Both the position numbers and the translations under genes were made by a program. Below the pieces are notes generated by a model, which searched no databases, was not told the DNA's origin, and saw nothing but the letters and a program-made list of their open reading frames with translations. Positions 50,270 to 59,661 of a stretch of 64,000 nt of DNA are shown piece after piece (within the stretch, counting starts at the first letter, position 1; every line of letters starts with the position of its first letter). Location of the stretch: the NCBI RefSeq assembly GCF_020404845.1, contig NZ_JAIOJZ010000020.1, positions 62,001-126,000 on the forward strand, given 5' to 3'. This stretch comes from Streptomyces hyderabadensis (GTDB lineage Bacteria > Actinomycetota > Actinomycetes > Streptomycetales > Streptomycetaceae).

Positions 50270-51913
50270 TTACTTGCCCTCCGGCAGGGGGTCTGCCTTG
50301 CAGGTCGTGCCGGGTTCGGGGAGGGTGCCGTTCAGCAGGTAGGCGTTGACGGCGTTCTGGACGCAGGTGTTGCCGCTGTCGTAGGCGCCGTGGCCCTCGC
50401 CCTCGTACGTCAGCTCGACGCCGACCTTCTCCCCGAGGCGCTCCGCCATGCGGGCGGCGCCCTCGTAGGGGGTGGCGGGGTCGCCGGTGTTGCCGACGAG
50501 CAGGACGGGGGGTGCGCCGGGGGCGCTGACCTCGGGGTGCCGGGCGGCGCCGGGGACGGGCCAGCCGTCGCAGGACAGGGTGCTCCAGGCGAGGCCGGGG
50601 CCGAAGAGGGGGGAGGCCTCCAGGAAGTCCGGCAGGCGGGACAGGACGTCGGCGACGGTGTAGCGGCTGCTGGAGTCGTCGCAGGTGATGGCCCTGAACG
50701 CGTCGTCCTCGTTGCTCTGCTCGTCGGAGTCGTCGGAGTCGTCGTCGGTGTCGCCGCCCCTGCCGTGCTGGCCCAGCGCTTCGGCGAGGTCGTGCAGGAC
50801 CTCGCCGTTGTCGTCGGCCGCGGCCTCCAGGCCGACGCGGAGCGCGGGCCAGTAGTCCTGCCGGTAGAGCGCGCCGCTGATCGCGTCGACGAGGGCGTCG
50901 CCGTCGAGTTCGCCGCCGTCGGGGGTGGCCAGGGGGGTGTCGTCGAGGGCTTCTTCGAGGCCGACGGTCAGGTCGACGATGTCCTCGGCGTCGTCGCCGA
51001 GGGTGCAGCCCTGCCGGGCGCACCAGGCGGCGAAGTGCTCGAAGGCGAGCTGGAAGCCGCCGGCCTGGGCGAGGGCTTCCTCCATCAGGTCGTGGGTGGG
51101 GTCGACGACGCCGTCGAGTACCGCGCGGCCGACGTGCTCGGGGAACAAGTGGGCGTAGACGCCGCCGAGTTCGGTGCCGTAGGAGATGCCGAAGTAGTGG
51201 AGCCTGTCGTCGCCGAGCACCTGGCGCATCAGGTCCATGTCCCGGGCGGCCTGGGTGGTGCCCACGTAGGGCAGGACGTCGCCGGAGTTCTTCTTGCAGG
51301 CGGCGGCGGTCTCCCGGTTGAAGCGGACGAGGGCGTTGGTCTCGTCGCCGCCGTCGTCGGGGGTGTTGTCGATCTCCTCCTCGTCGGGCAGGCCGGCGTC
51401 CAGGCAGCGCACGCCGTTGCTGTTGCCGACGCCGCGCGGGTCGAAGCTGACGAGGTCGTAGCGGGTGCGGAGCTTCTCGTAGTCGGGGGCGAGACCGGGG
51501 AGGGTGGCGACGCCGGAGCCGCCGGGGCCGCCGAAGTTGAAGAGCAGGGAGCCGATCCGCTCGTCCGGGTCGCCGCTCGCGCGGGCGCGGATCAGCGCGA
51601 GGTCCATGGTCTTGCCGGAGGGGTTCTTCCAGTCCAACGGCGTGCGCAGGGTGGCGCACTGCCACCGGGTGCCGTCGGGGAGCGCGCCGGGGGCTTCGCC
51701 GCCGCCCTGGACGGGGGACGGGGCGGGGCAGTTGCGCCAGGACAGGGACTGGTTGCGGAGGCTGGTCAGGGCTTGTGCGTCGGTGGTGGCGCCGCCGGTG
51801 TCGCCGTGCCGGTCGCCGTCCTGGGCCGCGGGCGCGCAGGCCGTCAGGGAGGAGGCGAGCAGGATGGCCGTGGACAGCAGGACGGCGGTGGATATCGCTC
51901 GTGCTGTGGGCAT
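50270..51913 (-). CDS. Secreted lipoprotein alpha/beta-hydrolase (tripeptidyl aminopeptidase-like)
   Basis: 547 residues. The lipobox is LTAC after a hydrophobic signal (STAVLLSTAILLASSLTAC). The Ser elbow is GISYGT, the oxyanion loop FNFGGPGGSG, the Asp GNTGDPATP and the His GHGAYDSG, as in Streptomyces SlpD/SlpE and Tap proteases. A Cys-rich C-terminal TAP domain (CDGWPVPG) is present. Asp/Ser repeats (DTDDDSDDSDE) lie in the middle. Probable cell-surface peptidase. Gene order places it just past the injection-system operon. Confidence 0.9.
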   Translation of the reverse strand: MPTARAISTAVLLSTAILLASSLTACAPAAQDGDRHGDTGGATTDAQALTSLRNQSLSWRNCPAPSPVQGGGEAPGALPDGTRWQCATLRTPLDWKNPSGKTMDLALIRARASGDPDERIGSLLFNFGGPGGSGVATLPGLAPDYEKLRTRYDLVSFDPRGVGNSNGVRCLDAGLPDEEEIDNTPDDGGDETNALVRFNRETAAACKKNSGDVLPYVGTTQAARDMDLMRQVLGDDRLHYFGISYGTELGGVYAHLFPEHVGRAVLDGVVDPTHDLMEEALAQAGGFQLAFEHFAAWCARQGCTLGDDAEDIVDLTVGLEEALDDTPLATPDGGELDGDALVDAISGALYRQDYWPALRVGLEAAADDNGEVLHDLAEALGQHGRGGDTDDDSDDSDEQSNEDDAFRAITCDDSSSRYTVADVLSRLPDFLEASPLFGPGLAWSTLSCDGWPVPGAARHPEVSAPGAPPVLLVGNTGDPATPYEGAARMAERLGEKVGVELTYEGEGHGAYDSGNTCVQNAVNAYLLNGTLPEPGTTCKADPLPEGK

Positions 51914-51973
51914 GGCCTCAGCCTCCGGTGGCCCGGAGGGGGGCGCATGGTGTGGCGTCCGTTCGGGTGGGAG

Positions 51974-52017
51974 CCCGGGCCCCGCCGCTGCGGGACGGTG
52001 CGGCGGCGGGGCCCGGG
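51974..52017 (-). terminator. Terminator of the contractile-injection operon
   Basis: CCCGGGCCCCGCCGC and GCGGCGGGGCCCGGG are perfect complements, 14 bases apart, just beyond the stop of the CisA-like gene. Confidence 0.85.
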
Positions 52018-52022
52018 GCGGG

Positions 52023-53438
52023 TCAGGAGGGGTTGGCGCTGGAGGGGCCGAAGAACTCGATCTCGGCGATGGCGACCTGCTTCTTGGCGGAGGCCGCGTG
52101 GGCGGATTCGATGGTGAAGCGGACCTTGGTGACCTCGCCGACGCGGAACGGGCGCCGCTGGCCGCCGGCGCCCTGGTCCAGGGTGAGGTCGCGGGTCTTC
52201 ACCGACCCGTCCTTCATGGTGATCGTCGCCTTGATGCGGTGCGGCAGGGCCGACTCCTGCAGCCTGTTGGCGCGGGAGGAGACACCGGGGGTGATGATCA
52301 CGTCGAGCAGCCGGGTCGGCTCGGTGAAGGTGGCCTCGACCCACTGGCCCTGGCCGGACTCCGTGATGCCCGGCCCCCACCAGGTGTTGCTGAGCTTGTC
52401 GATGAGGAGTTCCGGATTGTGGCCGGGGAAGGAGCGCGAGGCCTTGATGCCGTCCGGGGAGACGGGGGCGCGCTTGGCGAAGTGGTCGCGGGTGTTCTGG
52501 ACGCCGTCGGGGATGTACATGAAGCCGAGGACGGCCAGGGTGGCCACGACGGCGACGGTGATCCAGGTGCCGATGCGGTCGAAGACGCGGCGCAGGCGGG
52601 GGCGGTCGCCGGCCCACGGGGTCTCCTGGCGCCGTCCGCCGAAGAGCCGGCGCCACCACGGGGCCCGCACGGTGGCCTGGTCGCCGCTCGCGACCAGGGG
52701 CATGGCGCAGCGGGCGCAGTAGTGGCGGTCGGGGCGGTTGGGCGTGGAGCACCACGGGCAGGGCGGGCCGTTGGCGATGTCCGCCTGGTGGCCGGGGGCG
52801 CGGACCTGCGGGCGGTCCGCGTCGGGGCGGCCGGGCAGGACGGGCGCGACGGCGGGGGGCGCCGCCGGGGCCGGGGCCTCGGGGTCGGCGACGGGGACGA
52901 GGAGGGAGCGGGCCCGGTCGGACATGGTGTCGGTGAGCGGGTTCGGCGCGGGGGTGGAGGCGGCGGGCACCGGGGTGGTGGGGGCGGTCTCGTCGGTGCC
53001 GGGTGCCGGTGCGGGCGTGGCCGCGGGCGCCGGGCGGGCCGGGGCTCCCGGTGCGTCGTCCGGGTCCGCGGCACCTCCCGCGGGCGCCGTGCCGTGCGTG
53101 TCCCCGGTGCCGGCCGGGGTGTCGGCGGCCGGGGTGTCCGTGGTGCCTGCCGGGCGGCGCGGCTGGGGCAGCGTCGGGTTGTCCCCGAGGGCGCCGGCCG
53201 GCTCGCCGGCACCTCCCGCGGCGGGTGCCGCGGCCGGGCGGCCGGTGCGGGCGGGGGGCACACCGGCACCGGCGAAGGCGTCGAAGCCGGGGCTCTGGTC
53301 GGCCGTGGCGGCCGCGGGCGGTGCGGTGCGGGCGGCGGCGCCGGCCTGGTCCCAGCTGAGTACGGCGCCGCACGCGTCGCAGAAGGACTGGCCCGGTTCC
53401 GCGCGGGTTCCGCACTCGGCGCAGTTCTGCGTGGTCAT
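52023..53438 (-). CDS. cisA: CisA-like membrane protein of the contractile injection system
   Basis: 471 residues from ATG 53436-53438, overlapping the upstream stop (ATGA). Zinc ribbon 1 uses Cys6, 9, 20 and 23; a Pro/Ala-rich disordered linker runs to about 225; zinc ribbon 2 uses Cys227, 230, 241 and 244. One membrane helix (291-309, TWITVAVVATLAVLGFMYI) leads to an outside discoidin-like domain (about 332-471). This is the layout of the reported Streptomyces CisA protein, which holds the injection particle at the membrane. The gene symbol rests on architecture and position. Confidence 0.75.
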   Translation of the reverse strand: MTTQNCAECGTRAEPGQSFCDACGAVLSWDQAGAAARTAPPAAATADQSPGFDAFAGAGVPPARTGRPAAAPAAGGAGEPAGALGDNPTLPQPRRPAGTTDTPAADTPAGTGDTHGTAPAGGAADPDDAPGAPARPAPAATPAPAPGTDETAPTTPVPAASTPAPNPLTDTMSDRARSLLVPVADPEAPAPAAPPAVAPVLPGRPDADRPQVRAPGHQADIANGPPCPWCSTPNRPDRHYCARCAMPLVASGDQATVRAPWWRRLFGGRRQETPWAGDRPRLRRVFDRIGTWITVAVVATLAVLGFMYIPDGVQNTRDHFAKRAPVSPDGIKASRSFPGHNPELLIDKLSNTWWGPGITESGQGQWVEATFTEPTRLLDVIITPGVSSRANRLQESALPHRIKATITMKDGSVKTRDLTLDQGAGGQRRPFRVGEVTKVRFTIESAHAASAKKQVAIAEIEFFGPSSANPS

Positions 53439-54007
53439 CTCTCCGGGGTCCTTTCGGAGGCGGTCACTTCGACCGTGTAGGGCATGTGGGCGGGGCGGGC
53501 GGCGGCGACGAGGGAGTCCAGCCGGTGGACGTCGACGGGCCTGGGGTCGGGCAGCCGGAGGGCGACGTGCAGGTACGGGCGAGGCCGGCCCGGGAACGGG
53601 CCCAGCGGCCGGGCGTTCCACACGGCGCCGCCGCTCTCGGTGATCTCCGGCGTGACACCGAAGGCGAGCCGGACGGTCTCGGACAGGCCCTGCAGGGTGC
53701 CCCGTACGCGGTGCAGCCGGGCGGCGGCGGCGACGGCGGCGCGCAGCATGGCCTCGGACTCGACGCCGTCGGTCTCCGCGCCGACCCAGGTGCCGAGCCA
53801 CTGGGCGAAGTCCGCCGGGGTGAGGGCGGGGTCGAAGTAGCTGTCCAGGCAGTCCAGGACGTTCAGGATGGGCGCGAGGACGTCGTCGAGCCCGCCGACG
53901 AAACGCAGCGCGAGGTCGTCGTCGGCGAAGACGGCCGGCAGCATCGACGCGATGGGCAGCGACGAGCCGAGCCCGTCGACGGAGCCCCGTTGCGAGTCGG
54001 ACTTCAC
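53435..54007 (-). CDS. Baseplate-associated tail protein (gpI / TIGR02242 type)
   Basis: 190 residues from GTG 54005-54007, overlapping the baseplate J stop. The helical N-terminal half has RFVGGLDDVLAPILNVLDCL and FAQWLGTWVG; a GTLQGLSETVRLAFG turn and the MPYTVEV end fit the phage-tail-I-like proteins found beside gpJ in injection systems. It probably sits at the rim of the baseplate. Confidence 0.82.
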   Translation of the reverse strand: MKSDSQRGSVDGLGSSLPIASMLPAVFADDDLALRFVGGLDDVLAPILNVLDCLDSYFDPALTPADFAQWLGTWVGAETDGVESEAMLRAAVAAAARLHRVRGTLQGLSETVRLAFGVTPEITESGGAVWNARPLGPFPGRPRPYLHVALRLPDPRPVDVHRLDSLVAAARPAHMPYTVEVTASERTPER

Positions 54008-55962
54008 GCGCCGTCCCCGATCACGCGGACCCGGTGGTCGTAGGAGAAGACCAGCGCGGGCGGGTCGAGGTCGATGCGGTTGGTGGGGTCGCCGCGCTTG
54101 CCGGTGAGCGGGTCGGCCGGGTGCAGGACGACCTCGTCGACGAGTTCGACGCCGGGCACGCGCTGCAGGACGGCGAACAGCTCCCCGGTCTGCACCGGGC
54201 GTCCGAAGGGCCAGCCCTTGCCGTCGGCGCCGCCGGTGAGCGGGTCGAGGTGGCGGTAGAGGGCGTCGTGGGTCTGCCGGCGCACCCGGTCGGCGTCGAC
54301 GTCGCGGAAGGCGTGCACGGTGGCGACGACGGTGACGCCCTGGTAGTAGGGCGGGCCGACGGCGAGCCGGGTGCCGATCAGCCGGCGTTCGTCGAGGTGG
54401 CGGGTGATGCGGTTCAACAGCGCGTCACTGGGGACGAGTTGCTCGAAGCGCAGGCGTCCGCCGGGGTCCGGGACGGCCTGCGGGACGACCAGCACGCGGA
54501 CGGCGTGGGCGCCGTACTCGTTCTCCGCGCCCTCCAGGCAGGTGATGCGGGCGGTGTCGGGGGCGGCGCGGCGGGCGAGTTCCTCGTAGTCGCGCAGGGT
54601 GACGGCGCGTTCCTGGGCGCGCAGGGTGATGGGGGCCCGGAGCTTGGCCTCCTCGATGGTCTCGCCGTCGACGCCGCCGAGGGCGGCCTCGCGATTGACG
54701 ACCTCGGAGACGTACGGGATGGAGGTGCGCAGCACCTGGACGGCGCCGCGCGCCACGTTGCCCGCCCTGCCCCCGCCGGTGCGGTAGCGGCGGGCGCGGA
54801 TGACGGCGCCCTTGGGCGGGACGGCGCCGTACTGGCGCAGGGTGCCGTCGGCCTCGCGGACGGCGGGGCCGAAGGCGATCTCGCCGGTGGTGGCGTCGAC
54901 GGTGATGTGGTGGTCGTCCGGGTGGGAGCCGGAGAAGTGCGGGACGACCTGCCAGTCCTGCCAGCCGTCGTCGTCGGCGGTCTGGAGCAGGACGGACGGT
55001 TCGCCGGCGACGACGGGGGCGTGTTCGAGCCGCAGCCGCTGGCCGGGCAGGCCGGTGGACTCGCCGAGGGGCTCGTCCAGCACGGTCTCGGCGTGGATGG
55101 AGCCGGTGGTGCCGCCGATGGTGTAGGCCTCGGCGGAGCGGATGGTCGGCGAGGTGGTGTAGAAGGGCTGGCCGCTCAGCGGTTCGGTGACCCGGCAGCG
55201 GATCCAGCCGGCCTCGTGGCCGCCGTTGCGGGACAGCACGTGCCCGCCGGGTATGTGCAGCACGACGTCGCCGGGGCGGTTGAGGCCGCCGGTGCCGTCG
55301 CGGTCGACCTCGCAGGGCTGCCAGCCGTCCTCGGTCCAGGCTTCCCAGACCAGCGGCGGCTGGCGCGGGTCGACGCCGACGCCGTCGACGCGGCTGTCGA
55401 GTTCGAGGGCGAGCGCGCAGTCCGGGACGGCGGCGCTGAGGCCGATGAGCATGCAGTCGCCGGGGTCGGGCGACTCGGCGAAGCACATCACGTCCTTGTT
55501 CTCGGCGAGGTCCGTGGTGCGGTCGCTGACGGCCTCGCCGCGGGCCTGGGTGACCAGGCGGACCATCGTGCACGGCACGATGCGCAGGTCGTGCTCGGTG
55601 GCGAAGACGACGGCCTCGTCGCGTTCGGTGCGCAGGGTGGCGACCTCGGTGCCGACCGGGACGAGGATCGTGTCCTCCTGCGGCGCGGAGAGCCAGAAGG
55701 TGACGTCCGTGCGCGCGGCCGACGGCGGGAAGAGCGTGATGCCGACCAGGTCCAGGAAGGCGAGGTGGTTCTTGTCCGGGACCCGGTTGAGCCGGTAGAC
55801 GATCTGGTCGGCCATGTGGGCCACCGTCTCGACGAGCGTGACACCGGGGTCCGAGACGTTGTGGTCGGTCCACTCCGGGGCGCGCTGCTGGATGTAGCGC
55901 TTGGCATCGTCGACGAACTGCTGGAAGCGGCGGTCGTCGAGGTTGGGGGAGGGCAGGGGCAT
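54004..55962 (-). CDS. Baseplate J-like wedge protein
   Basis: 652 residues from ATG 55960-55962. Baseplate_J features: RAPEWTDHNVSDPGVTLVE with MADQIVYRLNRVPDKN at the N-terminus, VVNREAALGGVDGETIEEAK and the RTLRDYEELARRA-type segment in the centre. This is the Afp11/gp6-type wedge protein that opens at firing. Overlaps both neighbours by a few bases (TGATG, GTGA). Confidence 0.92.
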   Translation of the reverse strand: MPLPSPNLDDRRFQQFVDDAKRYIQQRAPEWTDHNVSDPGVTLVETVAHMADQIVYRLNRVPDKNHLAFLDLVGITLFPPSAARTDVTFWLSAPQEDTILVPVGTEVATLRTERDEAVVFATEHDLRIVPCTMVRLVTQARGEAVSDRTTDLAENKDVMCFAESPDPGDCMLIGLSAAVPDCALALELDSRVDGVGVDPRQPPLVWEAWTEDGWQPCEVDRDGTGGLNRPGDVVLHIPGGHVLSRNGGHEAGWIRCRVTEPLSGQPFYTTSPTIRSAEAYTIGGTTGSIHAETVLDEPLGESTGLPGQRLRLEHAPVVAGEPSVLLQTADDDGWQDWQVVPHFSGSHPDDHHITVDATTGEIAFGPAVREADGTLRQYGAVPPKGAVIRARRYRTGGGRAGNVARGAVQVLRTSIPYVSEVVNREAALGGVDGETIEEAKLRAPITLRAQERAVTLRDYEELARRAAPDTARITCLEGAENEYGAHAVRVLVVPQAVPDPGGRLRFEQLVPSDALLNRITRHLDERRLIGTRLAVGPPYYQGVTVVATVHAFRDVDADRVRRQTHDALYRHLDPLTGGADGKGWPFGRPVQTGELFAVLQRVPGVELVDEVVLHPADPLTGKRGDPTNRIDLDPPALVFSYDHRVRVIGDGA

Positions 55963-56414
55963 CAGCGGTCGCTTTCGGGAGAGCCCGGGAGGCCGGCCGG
56001 AGCATCCGGGAGGTCGGGCTCGTCGTGGGAGGGGATGACGTAGAACGGGAAGACGAGGCTGCGCGGGTTGTTGGTGCCGCGGATCGAGTAACGGACGTCG
56101 ATGAAGAGGACGTTCTGGTCCTCGCCGGTGGTGACGTCGACGTCGTGCACCTCGATGCGCGGTTCCCAGCGGTCGAGGGTGACGTACACCTCGTGCTGGA
56201 TCCGGCCGGCCGTCTGCTCGTTGACGGGCGCGAAGACCAGGTCGTGGATGGCGCAGCCGAACTCGGGGCGCATCGGCCGCTCCCCGGGCGCGGTGGCCAG
56301 GATGAGCCGCATGGCCTCCTCCACCTCCTGCTCGCCGCTGACGAGGGCGATCCCGCCGGTGGGCCCGATGCGCAGCGGGAACGACCAGCCGGAGCCGACG
56401 AACTGTTCGGCCAT
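55962..56414 (-). CDS. gp25-like baseplate wedge protein
   Basis: 150 residues. The gp25 signature is DRWEPRIEV near the middle (EPR), with MRPEFGCAIHDLVFAPVNE before it. gp25/Afp9 links the wedge to the sheath. The start is ATG 56412-56414, after a 34-bp gap from the VgrG gene and an AGGAAGG ribosome site. Confidence 0.93.
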   Translation of the reverse strand: MAEQFVGSGWSFPLRIGPTGGIALVSGEQEVEEAMRLILATAPGERPMRPEFGCAIHDLVFAPVNEQTAGRIQHEVYVTLDRWEPRIEVHDVDVTTGEDQNVLFIDVRYSIRGTNNPRSLVFPFYVIPSHDEPDLPDAPAGLPGSPESDR

Positions 56415-56448
56415 CAGAGAGCAACCTGCCTTCCTCGGAAACGCTTCG

Positions 56449-58383
56449 TCACAGGCCCGGCACGGGGATCGTCGCGACCTTGAAGATGGGCGTCTTGACC
56501 TCGAAGGTCGCGCCGACGACCCTCGTCATGACGGAGTTGATCTGCACGTTGACGGTGCCGGAGATGGTGGTCGCGGCCCCGGCGCTCAGCGTCGCGGCGC
56601 CCGCCGCCCCCAGGTTCAGGGCGGCGCCCGCGTTGACCCCGATCTGGCCGCCGCTGCGCATGTTGACCATGCTGCCGCCCTGGATGCTGAGGGGCCCGCC
56701 GCTCTTGATGGTCAGGGAGCGCCTGGCGGACAGCGACAGGTCGGTGCCCGCCTCCACCGACACCGAGCGGCTGCCGGTGATCTTGACCGTGCCCTTGCTG
56801 TCGACGGTGATCTCGGTCTTGGTGCGGTCGAGGTTGATGGTCAGCTTGTCGTTGCCGCTGGCGATCCGCACGCCCTGCTTGCGTCCGCCGGTGCGCTGGC
56901 TGAGCAGGTCGACCCGGTTGCCCTGGCGGTCGGACAGGGTGTGCCGTACGGCCTTCTTCTTCAGGCCGTCGTGCAGCGGCACGTCGCTCTTGGTCGGTAC
57001 GTCCCGGCCGTTGTAGAGGCCCCCGATCACGAACGGGTGGTCCAGCGCCCCGCGGTCGAAGGCGACCAGTACCTCGTCGCCGACGTCCATGGGGAAGATG
57101 CCGCCGCCCGCCACGCCTCCCATCTGGACACTGCGCGCCCAGTCGCTGACGTAGGTGTCGTCCAGCCACGGGAACTGCAGCTTGACCCTGCCCTGTTTGA
57201 GGGGGTCCTGTACGTCGGTGACGATGGCGTTGGCGACGCTGGGCAGCCGGGCGGCGCTCGCCGGGTCCGCGCCGCCGCTGCCGCCCGAGGCGAGCCCGTA
57301 CAGGGAACGCCACTGGCGTCCGCTGACCGTGATCCAGGACTCGTAGGGGACGCCGTCGCCGAAGTGGTGGCGTACCGAGGTGACGGTGTACTTGCCCTCG
57401 AAGGGGGTGCCGACGTCGGCGAGGGCGACGGGGACGCCGGGCCGCAGGTCGGGGTGGCCGTTGGCGGCGACCTCCAGCTCGGCGAAGGCGGCGGTGACGT
57501 CGGAGGCGAGGGCCTTCGCGGCGTTCTGGACCTCGTCCTGCTTGTCGTAGGGGTTGGCGGTCTCCACGAGTTTGCCGGGCTTGAACTTGCCGGCGGCCGT
57601 GCCGGGCGTCCACTTGATGTTGATGCCGGGGTCGGTGGTGGCCGGCGCGGTCTCGGTGATCTTCTTCTTGGTGGTGACGTTCCAGCCGCGCGACTCGACC
57701 TTGCCGATCTGGTCGGCTGCGGTGACGGCGGCCCGCAGCCGCAGGATGTCGTGGCCGGCCTGGAGGACGAAGGTGCTCTTGTCGCCGTCCGTCTGCGGCG
57801 AGGGCGCTCCGGCCGACGGCTTGGGCGTGACGAACCGGAACTTCCCCTTGGAGTCCAGGTACATGATCATCTTGTTCTCGTCGGCGAGCCGGGCGAGGAA
57901 GTCCCAGTCGGTGACGTTGGACTGGGAGATGAACCCGTAGGTGCCCTTGGTCGCCTGGATGCGGCCGATGGAGACGCCGTCCATGGCCACGAGCTTGCGG
58001 GCGATGTCGGACGCCTTCTGGTTGCGGTAGGCGGCCACCCGGCGCTGGCGCATCAGCCGGTGCCCGTAGTCGTAGCCGCGGATGACGGTGAAGCTGCCGG
58101 TGCCGTCGTAGTCGGTCTCCAGGCCGGTGACCTCGCCGGTCAGCAGGGGGTTGCCCTTGCCCTCGCCGTCGGCGATCGGGGTGATGACGACCTTGGTGCC
58201 GAACTGCACGTTCAGGTCGCCGAGGAGCTTGTGGTACGGGTCGCGGAAGGTGAGGCGGAACGCCGCCGGCACGTTGACGCCCTGGTCGACCCATCCGTCG
58301 GTGAGCATCGGGGCGATGGTGTCGGGCAGCGGGGCGCCACCGATCTTCACCTCGACGATGCTGGAGAAGGAGGGACGCACCAT
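56449..58383 (-). CDS. VgrG-like spike protein
   Basis: 644 residues from ATG 58381-58383. An N-terminal gp27-like hub (LTFRDPYHKLLGDLNVQFGT, ETDYDGTGSFTVIRGYDYGH) leads to an OB-type domain (FPMDVGDEVLVAFDRGALDH) and a C-terminal beta-helix shown by hydrophobic repeats (TDLSLSARRSLTIKSGG, LNLGAAGAATLSAGAA). It forms the central spike (Afp8). No toxin extension is visible at the C-terminus. Confidence 0.93.
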   Translation of the reverse strand: MVRPSFSSIVEVKIGGAPLPDTIAPMLTDGWVDQGVNVPAAFRLTFRDPYHKLLGDLNVQFGTKVVITPIADGEGKGNPLLTGEVTGLETDYDGTGSFTVIRGYDYGHRLMRQRRVAAYRNQKASDIARKLVAMDGVSIGRIQATKGTYGFISQSNVTDWDFLARLADENKMIMYLDSKGKFRFVTPKPSAGAPSPQTDGDKSTFVLQAGHDILRLRAAVTAADQIGKVESRGWNVTTKKKITETAPATTDPGINIKWTPGTAAGKFKPGKLVETANPYDKQDEVQNAAKALASDVTAAFAELEVAANGHPDLRPGVPVALADVGTPFEGKYTVTSVRHHFGDGVPYESWITVSGRQWRSLYGLASGGSGGADPASAARLPSVANAIVTDVQDPLKQGRVKLQFPWLDDTYVSDWARSVQMGGVAGGGIFPMDVGDEVLVAFDRGALDHPFVIGGLYNGRDVPTKSDVPLHDGLKKKAVRHTLSDRQGNRVDLLSQRTGGRKQGVRIASGNDKLTINLDRTKTEITVDSKGTVKITGSRSVSVEAGTDLSLSARRSLTIKSGGPLSIQGGSMVNMRSGGQIGVNAGAALNLGAAGAATLSAGAATTISGTVNVQINSVMTRVVGATFEVKTPIFKVATIPVPGL

Positions 58384-59102
58384 CAGTGAGGCACCTCCTC
58401 GGTGGCCGGCAGGATGAGTTCGGTGCCGGTCGGCAGGCGGGACGGGTCGTCGATGCCGTTGGCCTCGGCGATCACCCGCCAGGCGTTGGCGCTGCCGTAC
58501 TCGCTCCAGGCGAGCGACTGGAGCGAGTCCCCCGCGACGACCCGGTGCACGCGCTGGGCGGTGAGGGCGCCGGAGGTCGGGTTCTGCCTCGGGGTCGGGC
58601 CGGGTATCTCCACCAGGGCCAGCTGGCAGGTGGCGCGGATGGGGACGCCGGCGGTGCCGAAGAGCGTGTACTGGGTCTCGATGGACGCCACGTAGGCGTT
58701 GAACCGGGCGGTGGAGAACGAACCCCACTCGAAGATCACCCAGGGCGGGGAGGGCTGCTTGGCGGCCAGGCTCTTGGCGGTCACCTCGCAGCAGATCAGC
58801 AGCGACTCGACCTTCTTCATCACGGTGTTGCCGCCGGGCTTCATCGAGGAGTCCAGGAAGATCTCCAGGGTCATCTCCCGCGGCTCGGCACCCAGGAACT
58901 GCGGCTTCGCGGCCTTCCGCACGGCCGCCGTCGGGGTCGCCTTCCACTGGGAGCGCTGACTGATCGACAGCTGCGCCGGGTTGAACTCGAACGGGAACCG
59001 CTTGATCAGCGCGCCGGGCGAGGTGGACTTGCCGGTGGGCGGCTCGTGGATGGCGAGGTTGGCGCGTACCAGGCTCTTGCCGGCGCCCTTGCTGTTGGCC
59101 AT
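58383..59102 (-). CDS. LysM-domain hub protein (Afp7-like)
   Basis: 239 residues; its TGA overlaps the VgrG start (TGATG). The N-terminal roughly 170 residues form the tube-spike adaptor (IKRFPFEFNPAQLSISQRSQ, EMTLEIFLDSS). The C-terminal LysM is RVHRVVAGDSLQSLAWSEYG then WRVIAEANG. It joins the tube to the spike. Normal length. Confidence 0.9.
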   Translation of the reverse strand: MANSKGAGKSLVRANLAIHEPPTGKSTSPGALIKRFPFEFNPAQLSISQRSQWKATPTAAVRKAAKPQFLGAEPREMTLEIFLDSSMKPGGNTVMKKVESLLICCEVTAKSLAAKQPSPPWVIFEWGSFSTARFNAYVASIETQYTLFGTAGVPIRATCQLALVEIPGPTPRQNPTSGALTAQRVHRVVAGDSLQSLAWSEYGSANAWRVIAEANGIDDPSRLPTGTELILPATEEVPH

Positions 59103-59130
59103 GGTTGTTCCTCTCTGCTCCGCGGCGCCG

Positions 59131-59553
59131 TCAGTCCGTGAACCCGTGGTGGGCGATCTCCAGGACCTCGTTGGCCACCGACGCGCTGCCGGGGTCGAGG
59201 CTGGGGCCCTGCCAGCTGACGGGCAGGACGTCGATCAGCCCCCAGCGGGCGACCAGCGACCCGTCCGCGCGCAGGGCGGAGATCTGCGCGGTGGGCCGCT
59301 GGATGCCGGTCTGCACGGAGGAGATCCACTTGGCGACCTTCGCCGTGTCCGGGGTGAGGGGCCGGGTCAGCCGGATGTTGGAGTAGGTGACGCGGGTGGG
59401 CAACTGCCACACGAAGCCGTTGTTGCCGCCCTCCTGGCGCTGTTCCACCTCCACCTGGGTCGACAGGCCCTCGCACCCGTTGAAGTAGCCGAGGCTCTCG
59501 CCGTCGATGGCGAGGCTGAACCAGATGGAAGAGCCCGGGTCCTTACGGGTCAT
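59131..59553 (-). CDS. Inner tube protein (gp19/Hcp-like)
   Basis: 140 residues. Tail-tube motifs are SIWFSLAIDGESLGYFNGCE, then EGLSTQVEVEQ and YSNIRLTRPLT, the form of T4 gp19-type tube proteins in extracellular and cytoplasmic contractile systems. It stacks into the inner tube. Because a second tube paralogue is usual, another copy probably lies beyond the window. Confidence 0.92.
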   Translation of the reverse strand: MTRKDPGSSIWFSLAIDGESLGYFNGCEGLSTQVEVEQRQEGGNNGFVWQLPTRVTYSNIRLTRPLTPDTAKVAKWISSVQTGIQRPTAQISALRADGSLVARWGLIDVLPVSWQGPSLDPGSASVANEVLEIAHHGFTD

Positions 59554-59661
59554 CGGGGGTCGACCTTTCTTGTCGGGGAACGGTGGCGGGCGGGTGGCGC
59601 GGCCCTCGGGGCGGTCCGGTCGTCCGGTGTCCGGCCGTCCGGCGGGGCCGGTGCGGTCCGG

